Part shown: piece by piece, positions 7,805 to 15,810 of the stretch
Position numbering within the stretch: position 1 is the first letter of the stretch
Layout: every line of letters starts with the position of its first letter
Notes under the pieces: model-generated
Seen by the model: the letters and a program-made list of their open reading frames with translations, nothing else
Database searches by the model: none
What the model was told of the DNA's origin: nothing
Assembly (NCBI GenBank): GCA_002339265.1
Contig: DDKG01000195.1
Location: 1-44,036, forward strand
Length of the DNA: 44,036 bases
Direction of reading: 5' to 3'
DNA from: Massilia sp. UBA2604
GTDB taxonomy: Bacteria > Pseudomonadota > Gammaproteobacteria > Burkholderiales > Burkholderiaceae_D
Position numbers and translations under genes: made by a program

Positions 7805-9208
7805 TCAGAGGATCTTCAGCGTCGTCCCCGTGCGGAATGCGCCAAGCCTTTCATCCCAGCCTTGCGACCCGGCTGCATCGTCGGCGTTCGCCGGACGCAC
7901 GCTATAGCGGGCATCGCCAGCCAGGGAGGCGGCTCCATCGGGCAATGCCAGCAGTACCTCGTAGGCGCCGGCGGGCGTGCCGCGCGGCACGGCAAACTCT
8001 GCGCTCACTCTACTGGTGCTTCCCGGCAGCCAGGTGCGCGGGTCGATCGACGCCAGGGCAATGCGCACGACTGCGCCGGTGGCGCCGTGCCGAAGCAGGA
8101 CGTATACGCCGCGTGGGTTGAAGGCGCGTGCCCAGCCGCTGTTACGCAAGGTCAGCGCCAGCTTGCCCGACTCGCCGGCTGCGACTGTGGAGCTGTGCCG
8201 CAGCGTCGACAGCTCGAAGCGGTAGCCCATGCTGCGCCTTACCTCGGCCAAGCAACCCTGCGCCTGCCAGCGCGTGTGAAACAGCTTGCGGTAATAGGTG
8301 TCGTTCAGGTAGGTCAGGCCGAACTGCCGTCCTTCGCGCAGGATGTCGGCGCAGTCCCCGCGCGGTGTCGGGTTGACCGCATCGGCGGGATTGCAGGTCT
8401 CGGCGCCGAATGGTGCGACGGCCGAGAGTGCGGCGACGTAGTCGCGCTCGCGCCGGCGGGTCGCCGCATCTTCGCTGTAGGTGCCGACATCCGTGTTCGA
8501 AGCCAGGAAGCAGTCGTTATGCACCCCGATGCGCGCGGCGGTCGAGCCGTCGCGCCAGCGCGGCGCCTGCGGCGCCCACGCCATCAGGTAGGGTGGATAG
8601 CGCAGCTGCAGGAACCGGTTGGCCGGCAGTGCATCGAGCAGGGCGTCGCGGATCCGCATCCTTGCTGCCGGCAGGGTGAGCTTGTTGGACGATGTGTGCC
8701 ACTCGCCCCAGGCCCCGACGAAGCCGGCCTGCAGGTAGGCGATGACGTCCGCATTCGCCGCCAGCACCGGCTTGAGTTGCCCGATGTGGCCAAGGACGCG
8801 CTCGAGCGGCGCATCCTGCGCCGCCTGGTAGCCGGTTTCGCCGCCCGGGTAGTTGTAGATAAAGCGCGGAATGACTTTCAGCCCGGCGCGGCGCGCCTTC
8901 GCCAAGCCTTCGGACAAGTCGTCGAGCAGATTCGCGGGCAGATTCGCGTCGACATGCTCGTCCAGCCGCACCGGCGCATAGACGATCCGATAGCCGGCCT
9001 TGAACTGGGCATCGGCTTGCGCCTGCGTCCATGCCGCCAGGTTGTCCGCTGCCCAGACGTACATGCCGCGCTCGGGATTGGCGATCTCGGCGTCCGTTGC
9101 GCGGAACGTGGTTTCCACCACGCCTCCTGGATGGGCCTGCGCTGCGTGAGCGAAGAAAAGAACCGCCCCGCAGAGCGGGGCGGCAAAGGAGAGAGCAAAC
9201 GATCGCAT
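7805..9208 (-). CDS. DUF4874/DUF4832 secreted protein, probable glycoside-active enzyme
   Basis: 467 aa from the ATG at 9206-9208, chosen because GGAG precedes it and a clean signal peptide follows (MRSFALSFAAP..., cleavage near AQAHP at 25). Residues about 30-205 look like DUF4874: NPERGMYVW, RLDEH, IPRFIYNYPGG and FVGAWGEWH with Glu169. The pattern suggests a (beta/alpha)8 barrel. Residues about 210-445 correspond to DUF4832, ending in a beta-sandwich-like part with RNSGWA. No catalytic function is established for these families as far as I know. The position between a TBDR and a GH27 alpha-galactosidase argues for a role in the same glycan pathway, either as a hydrolase or as a binding protein. 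Spacing to the TBDR stop is 59 bp. Confidence 0.82.
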   Translation of the reverse strand: MRSFALSFAAPLCGAVLFFAHAAQAHPGGVVETTFRATDAEIANPERGMYVWAADNLAAWTQAQADAQFKAGYRIVYAPVRLDEHVDANLPANLLDDLSEGLAKARRAGLKVIPRFIYNYPGGETGYQAAQDAPLERVLGHIGQLKPVLAANADVIAYLQAGFVGAWGEWHTSSNKLTLPAARMRIRDALLDALPANRFLQLRYPPYLMAWAPQAPRWRDGSTAARIGVHNDCFLASNTDVGTYSEDAATRRRERDYVAALSAVAPFGAETCNPADAVNPTPRGDCADILREGRQFGLTYLNDTYYRKLFHTRWQAQGCLAEVRRSMGYRFELSTLRHSSTVAAGESGKLALTLRNSGWARAFNPRGVYVLLRHGATGAVVRIALASIDPRTWLPGSTSRVSAEFAVPRGTPAGAYEVLLALPDGAASLAGDARYSVRPANADDAAGSQGWDERLGAFRTGTTLKIL

Positions 9209-9267
9209 CGGGGCTCCGGTGTTCGGCAAGTCGAGGGGAGGGCACATCGCGCCCTCCCATTGCTGCA

Positions 9268-12123
9268 TCAGAACTTCAGGCTTGCGCCCAGGGTGACCGA
9301 GCGGCCGTAGCGGTAGTAGCCGTTGGGCAGGCTGATGATGCCATTGGTCAGCTTCGGCGCCTGTTCGGCATCGCTCAGGTTATTGCCTTCGAGGCTGATG
9401 CGCAGCGACTTGTTCACCTCGTAGGCGATCTGGGCCGTGACCCAGGTCATCGAGTTGGCCATCTCGTTGAAGCCCGAGCCGATCACATTGGTGGCGGTGA
9501 CGAAGGAGTCGGTGTAGTCGGCCGTGGCGCTCATGCTCCATGGGCCTTTCTCGTACAGGACGCCCAGCGAAGCGGTCGCAGGCGCGATGCCCTCGAGCGG
9601 GCGTTCTTCGCCGCCGACCCAGCTCTTCGACAGGTTGCGCGTGTATTGCGCACGCACGCCGAAGCCGTTGTCCCACAGGTGCTGCAGGCCGATCTCCATG
9701 CCGCGCGCCTTGGCGCTGTCGCCGTTGATCGGGCGCTGCACGTTGAACAGGCGGCCACCCGGCGCGCCGATGTCCTGGCCGGTCAGCCACTGGTTGGTGA
9801 TCTGGTTCTTGATGTTCTTCTGGTAGACGGCGAAGGTCAGCGCCGAGCTCTTGGCGTAATACCATTCGAGCGACACGTCGGCCTGGCGCGCACTGTACGG
9901 CTTCAGGTCGGCATTGCCGCCGTAGATCTGCGTAAAGTCGCCCCACGAGATGCTGGCGGTGGTGCTCGACGGCGCCAGCCTGTCGACCGACGGGCGCGCC
10001 ATCGTCTTGGCGGCGCCGAGCCGCAGCTGCAGGTTGTCCGTCAGCGAGTAGGTGAAGTTACCCGATGGCAGTGCGTCGGTATAGCTGGCGTCTTGCTTGA
10101 TGACCGACGGATCTGCATAGACAGCGGTGAAGTTGAACGCGCCGTTCTGCAGGATGTCGTTGATCTTCGCGTCCCAGGCCTGGGCGCTGGTCTTGGTGCG
10201 CACGAGGCGCACGCCGACGTCCGCGAACCAGCGGTCGCCCGACATGTCCGCCTGAACGAACGCGGCCGAGGTCTTCTCTTCCACGCGGTAGCTTTCCAGC
10301 GGGTTGAAGGCCGGCGCCGACAGGGTCGAGCTGTAGACGCCGCCGCCCGGACGCGGCTGGCCATCGAGGCCGGCCAGTGCCTGCGCATAGTTGTTGACGT
10401 CGAAACCGAGGAAGCTGCGCGGGAAGTTGCCGTTCACGCCGGACAGGAAGCCGCCCGGGGTGAAGGTCTGGTTGATGACGTTGTTGCCCAGGGCGCCCAC
10501 GTTGATCGCGTTCGCGCCGGAGTAGTGATCCTGGCCCGCATTGAACGCGTTGTTGATCATGTCGCGCGACTTCTTGCGGTTGGTCTGGCTCACGCCGAAC
10601 TTCAGGTTGTCGACGTTGAAGCGGTCCACGCGCCAGTCGGCGTCCAGCGTCAGGCCGCCGATGCGGTCCTTGATGTTGTCGCCCGTGCGGCTGTAGAAGT
10701 GGGTATCGAAGTCGTTGGCGGTGAACAGGCCCTGGGCCAGGCCGGTCTGCAGGTCGCGGCCGTCGGCCAGCGTGGTCGTCACGTCGGGCACGGACGAGCC
10801 GGTGAGGCGGATGCGGGTGGTGTTGGGCTGGTTCATGCGCAGCACGACGTAGCTGTCGTTGCCGCCGGAGTTGCGCTCCGAGGTGGAGATGTAGCCGTCC
10901 GCCGCCACCTTGAAGGTGGGCGACACTTTCCATTCGGCCCGGGTGCCGTACATCGCGGTATCCACCACGCGGTACTCGGTCTGGTTCAGGACCTCGGGAT
11001 TGAGACGCAGCTCGGGGTCGGTGCTGTCCAGGGTCATGTCGGTCACCACGCCGTTGTTGACTTGCATATTGGACCAGCGTCCCGGCGCGAACAGGGGGTA
11101 GTAGGACAGCTGGTAGCCGACCTGCGGCGAGTCGAGGCGGGTCTTGAAGCCGTCGAAGATGACTTTCACGTCATTGGTGGGGCGCCACTCCACCTTGCCC
11201 GAGAGGGCGATGCGTTCCTTCTTCTCCATGATGGAGCCGAAGCGGAACTGCCCCGGCCCGACCAGGCCTTCTTCTTCGGGATCGAGGATGCCGTTGCCGT
11301 TGGGGTCGATGTGGCCGCCCCAGGTGTTGCCGGATTCCCAGAACTGGCTCGGGTCGCTCGGAATCGCATTGCGCGACCAGCCGCCATCGTTGCCGGCGGT
11401 GTCGGTGCGCACGTCCCGCTTGGCGTAGACGACGCCGAGCAGCACGCCGACCTTGTCATTCCAGGTATTGCTGTAGGTGCCCGACAGCTTCTTGCCGTTC
11501 AGGCTGCTCATATCGTTGTGGTCGCCTTCCAGGCGCAGCAGGCCGCGCTGGCCCTTCTGCTCGAACGGGCTGGCCGAGCGCAGGTTGACCAGGCCGCCGA
11601 TGGCGCCTTCGACCAGCTGCGCCTGGGTCGACTTGACGACGTCGGCGCCGCTGATGACGTCGGCCGGCAACACGTCGTAGGCGAAGTAGCGGCCCGCGCT
11701 GTCGGTGCCGAGCAGGCGGCCGTTGAAGGTGGTGATCGTGTAGTCCGGGCCCAGGCCGCGGATGCTGACCTGCTGGCCTTCGCCGCCGGCCGTGCGGGAG
11801 ATCGAGACCCCGGTGATGTGGCTGAGCGAGTCGGCGACGTTATTGTCCGGGAAGCGTCCGAGTTCCGTTGCACTGATGCTGTCCTGCACGACGGCCGAGT
11901 TGCGCTTGAGCGCCAGCGACTGCTGCAGGCTGGCGCGGGTGCCGGTCACGACGACCTGTTCGACCTGTTCGACCTTCTCGGTGTCGGGTGTGGCGGCTTC
12001 CTCCTGGGCGTGGGCCTGGGCCGTGAGCGTGGCCAGGGCGAGCAGGCAGGCGGAAGTAAGCGGATTCAGCGCAAAGCGAACATGGCTGTCGGCGTGCGGG
12101 CGGCATTGCAGGTGGTATCTCAT
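9268..12123 (-). CDS. TonB-dependent outer-membrane receptor (glycan type)
   Basis: 951 aa. A signal peptide (about 1-40, ending AHAQ) is followed by a TonB-box-like EQVVVTG (54-60), a plug domain (SISATELGRFPDNNVADSL, VSIRGL, GAIGGLVNLRS) and a 22-strand-type barrel ending in aromatic LKF. The plug resembles the Caulobacter-type TBDRs that import oligosaccharides rather than siderophores. It is first in a minus-strand series with the DUF4832 and GH27 genes, so the substrate is probably an alpha-galactosyl-containing oligosaccharide. Its 457-bp upstream region has two inverted repeats that could be operators. The ATG at 12121-12123 is the first in-frame start with a plausible leader; AGGAAG lies about 5 bases upstream. 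Confidence 0.92.
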   Translation of the reverse strand: MRYHLQCRPHADSHVRFALNPLTSACLLALATLTAQAHAQEEAATPDTEKVEQVEQVVVTGTRASLQQSLALKRNSAVVQDSISATELGRFPDNNVADSLSHITGVSISRTAGGEGQQVSIRGLGPDYTITTFNGRLLGTDSAGRYFAYDVLPADVISGADVVKSTQAQLVEGAIGGLVNLRSASPFEQKGQRGLLRLEGDHNDMSSLNGKKLSGTYSNTWNDKVGVLLGVVYAKRDVRTDTAGNDGGWSRNAIPSDPSQFWESGNTWGGHIDPNGNGILDPEEEGLVGPGQFRFGSIMEKKERIALSGKVEWRPTNDVKVIFDGFKTRLDSPQVGYQLSYYPLFAPGRWSNMQVNNGVVTDMTLDSTDPELRLNPEVLNQTEYRVVDTAMYGTRAEWKVSPTFKVAADGYISTSERNSGGNDSYVVLRMNQPNTTRIRLTGSSVPDVTTTLADGRDLQTGLAQGLFTANDFDTHFYSRTGDNIKDRIGGLTLDADWRVDRFNVDNLKFGVSQTNRKKSRDMINNAFNAGQDHYSGANAINVGALGNNVINQTFTPGGFLSGVNGNFPRSFLGFDVNNYAQALAGLDGQPRPGGGVYSSTLSAPAFNPLESYRVEEKTSAAFVQADMSGDRWFADVGVRLVRTKTSAQAWDAKINDILQNGAFNFTAVYADPSVIKQDASYTDALPSGNFTYSLTDNLQLRLGAAKTMARPSVDRLAPSSTTASISWGDFTQIYGGNADLKPYSARQADVSLEWYYAKSSALTFAVYQKNIKNQITNQWLTGQDIGAPGGRLFNVQRPINGDSAKARGMEIGLQHLWDNGFGVRAQYTRNLSKSWVGGEERPLEGIAPATASLGVLYEKGPWSMSATADYTDSFVTATNVIGSGFNEMANSMTWVTAQIAYEVNKSLRISLEGNNLSDAEQAPKLTNGIISLPNGYYRYGRSVTLGASLKF

Positions 12124-12353
12124 TAAACGCTTCCTTTTTTATACGTTGTTGGAGCAGCACGGGGGAGTGCTGGATCCGGGAAGACTGTCCGGTTGCGGTT
12201 ACTACGGTTGCCGGCCGGGGCGCGGACGAGCTGTAGCACGTGGATTGGTGCTTTCGTTTGATTTCGTATGACGTTTTCTCTCACTGGTAGAGGTTTCGGT
12301 TTGAAGACATCGAAAGCACCTGGAAGGGCACTGCTGATTGCAGTGATATTTAG

Positions 12354-12380
12354 TCTATATCGAAATTCGGATCATGACAA
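12354..12380 (-). promoter_or_regulatory. Candidate promoter of the TBDR-DUF4832-GH27 cluster
   Basis: On the minus strand TTGTCA (12380-12375) and TATAGA (12359-12354) are 15 bp apart, which is short for a sigma70 site. This would give a leader of about 230 nt. Low certainty. Confidence 0.25.
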
Positions 12381-12387
12381 AGCTTCT

Positions 12388-12403
12388 TTCGAAATTTTTC
12401 GAA
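12388..12403. promoter_or_regulatory. Inverted repeat TTCGAAA-TT-TTTCGAA, candidate operator
   Basis: Perfect 7-bp arms with a 2-bp spacer, immediately upstream of the candidate -35 of the TBDR cluster. A related palindrome lies at 12438-12451. It sits in the AT-rich part of an otherwise GC-rich 12124-12580 interval with no gene. Confidence 0.45.
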
Positions 12404-12437
12404 GTGCCTGTTGTATCTGCGTTATTGCGCTATATGG

Positions 12438-12451
12438 CTTTCGTTCGAAAG
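12438..12451. promoter_or_regulatory. Inverted repeat CTTTCG-TT-CGAAAG, candidate operator
   Basis: Perfect 6-bp arms with a TT spacer, centred about 49 bp from the 12388-12403 palindrome and sharing its TTTCG/CGAAA half-sites. The binding protein is unknown; no regulator gene adjoins it. Confidence 0.4.
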
Positions 12452-12580
12452 TGACTTGTGCTTGCTGTTTCTGTTCCATGTCCGCGCGTGGCAACGCCCG
12501 ACCAGCGGCATGGGTTGCCGCCAGGCGTCCGGAATGCAGCCGTGAATGGGGAGGAGGGGGGAGAGGGCGTGCAGCGCCGT

Positions 12581-15088
12581 TCAGTGCTTGCGCAGCATGC
12601 CGGCCAGGGCTTCGGCCTCCAGCGGCTGCGCACACAGGTATCCCTGGTAGGCCTGGCAGCCGTTCTCGAACAGGAAGTCGCGCTGGGCCACGGTTTCCAC
12701 CCCTTCGGCCAGCACTTTCAGGCCGAGGCTGGCCCCCAGGGCGATGATGGTGCGGGCGATCACGGCGTCGTTCGAATTGGTGGTCAGGTCGAGCACGAAA
12801 GAGCGGTCGATCTTGAGCATGTCGAGCGGCAGCCGCTTCAGATAGGCCAGCGACGAATAGCCGGTGCCGAAATCGTCGATCGCGAAGGTCAGGCCGTGGG
12901 CCTTGAGGGCGTTGATCTTGATGATCGCGTCTTCCACGTCGTCCAGCAGCGAGCCTTCGGTAATCTCGAGCTTGAGCTTGCGCGGATCGGCGCCGGTCGT
13001 CTCCAGGCAGCCGAGCACCTGGGCCACGAAGGCCGGATGGTGCAGCTGGCGCGCGCTGACGTTGACGGCGATCTCGAGATGCGCGGTCTCGGCCCGCCCG
13101 GCCCAGGCCGACAACTGGCGGCAGGCGCATTCGAGCACCCAATGGCCGAGAGGGAGGGCCAGTCCGATCTCTTCGGCCAGCGGGATGAATTCTTCCGGTG
13201 AGACGGTGCCGCGTGCGGGATGGCGCCAGCGCACCAGCGCTTCGACGCCGGCGATGCGGCCGTCGCGTTCAACCTGCGGCTGGTAGTGCAGGAAGAACGC
13301 ATGCTCGCGCAAACCCGTGCGCAGGTCGCTTTCCAGCGCCAGGCGCGCGGCGGCGGCGGCTTGCAGGGAAGGATCGAAGAAGCGGACGGTGCCGCGGCCG
13401 GCGGCCTTGGCCCGGTACATCGCCAGGTCGGCGCGCCTGAGCAGTTCGCCGGCGTCGCGGGCCTCGTCGGCAAAGACGGTGATGCCGATGCTGGCGCCGA
13501 GCTGCAGCCGATAGCCGTCGAGCTGCACCGGCTGGTTCAGCAGGTGATTGATGCGTTCGCCCTCACGCTTCGCATGGACGCAGGCCAGCTCCTTGTCGGT
13601 GGGCAGATTTTCCAGCAGCACGCCGAACTCGTCGCCACCGAAGCGCGTGGGGATGGCGTCGGTGGGAAGAGCGGCCGCCAGCCGTATCGCCATCTGCTGC
13701 AGCAACTGGTCGCCGACGGCATGGCCGAGCGTCTCGTTGAGCGTCTTGAAATTGTCGAGGTCGATCAACAGCAGCGCCTTGCGGCGCGCGTTGCTACCTG
13801 AGTTGCTGCCTGAGTTATTGCCTGAATTGCTGCGCGCGGCGGCAAGTGCGTTCTCCAGGCACTCGGTCAGGTATGCACGGTTCGGCAGGTGCGTGAGCGT
13901 ATCGTGGAAGGCGAGGTAGCGGATGCGGGCTTCGGACGCATGGCGTTCGGACACGTCGACTACCGCGCCCACCACGCGCACGGCCGCGCCGTCGCCGTCA
14001 CGCAGGATCTGGGCCCGGTCGTGCACATGGGCCACGCTGCCGTCCTTGCGGATGAAGCGGTAGTCGTCGCTCCAGTGGATGTCGCGGCTGCCATGGAGCA
14101 CACCGTCGAAGCCGGAGATCACGCGCTGGCGGTCGTCCGGGTGGATGCGGTCCATCCAGAGGGCAAGCGAGGCCTCGAATTCGTCCGGCGTGTAGCCGAA
14201 CAGGTCATGCAGGTTGGCGCCGAACCACAGGGTGTCGGTGCGCAGGTCGAGATCCCAGATCGCGTCGCTGGTGACGCGGGCGACGATGCGAAACCGTTCC
14301 TCGCTCTGGCGCAGCGCATCCTCGGTCCGTTTCTGGGGCGTGATGTCGCGCATATAGACTGCCAGCCCGGTATCGGACGGATAGGCGCGCACCTCGCAAT
14401 ACAGCTCGGGCGAGGCGTGGCAGTCGTCGAAGGCGACCGTGCAGCGCTCGCGCATGGCGCGCCGCAGTTCCGCTCGCGCCTGCCGCGTCCCCAGTCCGGC
14501 GAATCCATCCCACAGCACCGTGCCCAGCAACTCGGCGCGCGGCCGCTGGAACAGCTGCTCGGCCTCGCCATTGAGGTAAGTGAAGCGCCACTCGCGGTCG
14601 ACCGTGTAGAACACGTCGGTGATGCTTTCGAGCGTGGCGCTCAGGCGCCGGGCCAGGTGTGCGTTGGCCTGCTCGGCCGTGCGCCGCTCGGTGACGTCCA
14701 GCGCCGAGCCGTAATAGGCCGGTTCGCCGTCCCGTCCGTGCATCAGGTCGCCGCGAGCGTGCACATGGCGCACCTCGCCGTCCGGCCACACCACGCGATG
14801 CTCGAGGTCGAGCGGCGTGCCGTAGTGCAGGGCGTTCGCGAACTCGGCCTCGACGGTCTGCTGGTCGTCGGGATGCACGCGCGCGAACAGCGTCGCGAAG
14901 TCGGGGGCAAGCGTGTCGGGGCCGATGCCGAACAGGGTGCGCAGCTCGTCCGAGACGAACAGGCGGCGGTCGCGGACGCGCATTTCCCACAATCCGACCT
15001 GGGCCACGCGCTGCAGAAAGTCGAGCCGGTCTCCCAGGGTCGAGCGGGGCGCCAGGGCGAGGGCGGAACCGGTTTTGGAAGAAGGCAT
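12581..15088 (-). CDS. PAS-PAS-PAS-GGDEF-EAL cyclic-di-GMP protein
   Basis: 835 aa, no signal peptide or membrane segment, cytoplasmic. Three PAS folds lie at about 22-137, 145-255 and 265-385; the first and third have PAC-like ends (DVTERR, DVSERH). The GGDEF domain (about 390-560) has an intact FGGDEF but no RxxD inhibitory site at the usual place. The EAL domain (about 575-830) keeps the EALVRW, NVSARQ, DDFGTG and AEGVET motifs needed for phosphodiesterase activity. The protein probably hydrolyses c-di-GMP under control of PAS ligands; cyclase activity is possible. A (Ser/Asn)-(Ser/Asn)-Gly tandem insertion interrupts the start of the GGDEF domain. The ATG at 15086-15088 has only a weak ribosome site; the signal sensed is unknown. 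Confidence 0.9.
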   Translation of the reverse strand: MPSSKTGSALALAPRSTLGDRLDFLQRVAQVGLWEMRVRDRRLFVSDELRTLFGIGPDTLAPDFATLFARVHPDDQQTVEAEFANALHYGTPLDLEHRVVWPDGEVRHVHARGDLMHGRDGEPAYYGSALDVTERRTAEQANAHLARRLSATLESITDVFYTVDREWRFTYLNGEAEQLFQRPRAELLGTVLWDGFAGLGTRQARAELRRAMRERCTVAFDDCHASPELYCEVRAYPSDTGLAVYMRDITPQKRTEDALRQSEERFRIVARVTSDAIWDLDLRTDTLWFGANLHDLFGYTPDEFEASLALWMDRIHPDDRQRVISGFDGVLHGSRDIHWSDDYRFIRKDGSVAHVHDRAQILRDGDGAAVRVVGAVVDVSERHASEARIRYLAFHDTLTHLPNRAYLTECLENALAAARSNSGNNSGSNSGSNARRKALLLIDLDNFKTLNETLGHAVGDQLLQQMAIRLAAALPTDAIPTRFGGDEFGVLLENLPTDKELACVHAKREGERINHLLNQPVQLDGYRLQLGASIGITVFADEARDAGELLRRADLAMYRAKAAGRGTVRFFDPSLQAAAAARLALESDLRTGLREHAFFLHYQPQVERDGRIAGVEALVRWRHPARGTVSPEEFIPLAEEIGLALPLGHWVLECACRQLSAWAGRAETAHLEIAVNVSARQLHHPAFVAQVLGCLETTGADPRKLKLEITEGSLLDDVEDAIIKINALKAHGLTFAIDDFGTGYSSLAYLKRLPLDMLKIDRSFVLDLTTNSNDAVIARTIIALGASLGLKVLAEGVETVAQRDFLFENGCQAYQGYLCAQPLEAEALAGMLRKH
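13790..13831 (-). repeat. 12-bp tandem repeat (3.5 copies) inside GGDEF region
   Basis: Units such as GTTGCTACCTGA, GTTGCTGCCTGA and GTTATTGCCTGA encode repeated S/N-S/N-S-G residues on the minus strand. The unit length is a multiple of three, so copy-number change would alter the linker without breaking the frame. Confidence 0.8.
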
Positions 15089-15755
15089 GGCGCAGCAGTC
15101 CAGGGCGTTGGGGACGCGACTGCGGGGGCATGGCGACGTCGAGGGCAGGGTCGAGCGCGATATCGAAGGCGGCGCGTGCGGCTGTCGAACAGCCTCCCCG
15201 TTGTATCACCCCGGGTCAGGGCCTGCAAGCGCCGCTTCGATTCGAGTGCTTGATCCGGCAAGGTGCGCCCGGCACCGAATGCAACAAGGACGCCACAATT
15301 TATTTATATTTTGGCATGTACATTTGTACGAATCTTCATTGCTGGGTTACAATATGTCTTTCTGCCGCCAGTCATGGCCTGGCATTCATCGATGTTTCCC
15401 CCAGCCGATGCGGCGCCGAGCGCGCATTCGGGCATGGGGCGCATCGAGCAGCGTTCGAGATCGCTGTCTTGTCCGGATCGACCCCATGCGCCAGGCAGGG
15501 CGCCCTGTGCGGCGTCGTCGCCCTGGAGGGTGACCCTGGTCTTGTATTCCCTCAACGGTGCGTCATCGGCCTGGCCGTGTCATCGAGGGCAACCGCAGGC
15601 CGCTTCGACCTCGGGAACTTGCCATTCGGGCGGCGCATGTCGCTCGATATCAAGCTCTGCTGCGCCGTATATAGGCCGTAGGCCCGGGATTCCTCGTCAA
15701 TTGCGCCATCGCCGGCTGGACGCCGGCGGCGGCGCGCCGATCTGCGCTGATATGA
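15089..15755. other. Long intergenic region, no recognisable gene
   Basis: Together with the tandem repeat it separates the PAS-GGDEF-EAL gene from the porin-like gene. Open frames on both strands have the arginine/serine/proline-rich look of non-coding high-GC DNA. An AT-rich island at about 15295-15356 is the likely promoter area; if it serves the porin gene, the leader would be about 450 nt. Confidence 0.5.
15326..15355 (+). promoter_or_regulatory. Candidate promoter in AT-rich island
   Basis: TTGTAC (15326-15331) and TACAAT (15350-15355) are separated by 18 bp within an AT-rich patch. The repeated tetramer GTAC occurs at 15320-15323 and 15328-15331. Confidence 0.4.
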
Positions 15756-15785
15756 GCCGGTCCGCGCCGGTCCGCGCCGGTCCGC
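15756..15785. repeat. Three perfect 10-bp tandem repeats before porin-like gene
   Basis: The unit GCCGGTCCGC occurs three times head to tail and ends 25 bp before the chosen GTG start. Copy-number change here would alter the leader between promoter and ribosome site. Confidence 0.85.
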
Positions 15786-15810
15786 AGTGATCATTACTCA
15801 GGAAATCTAC

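Noticed and set aside
9031..12126. Open frame of about 1030 codons on the plus strand opposite the DUF4832 and TBDR genes
   Set aside because: It spans two genes and their spacer, has shadow composition, and the minus-strand products are well supported.
15130..15790. Possible plus-strand genes in the long gap before the porin-like gene
   Set aside because: Translations are Arg/Ser/Pro/Cys-rich with no motif, and there is no ribosome site. Treated as non-coding leader or spacer.
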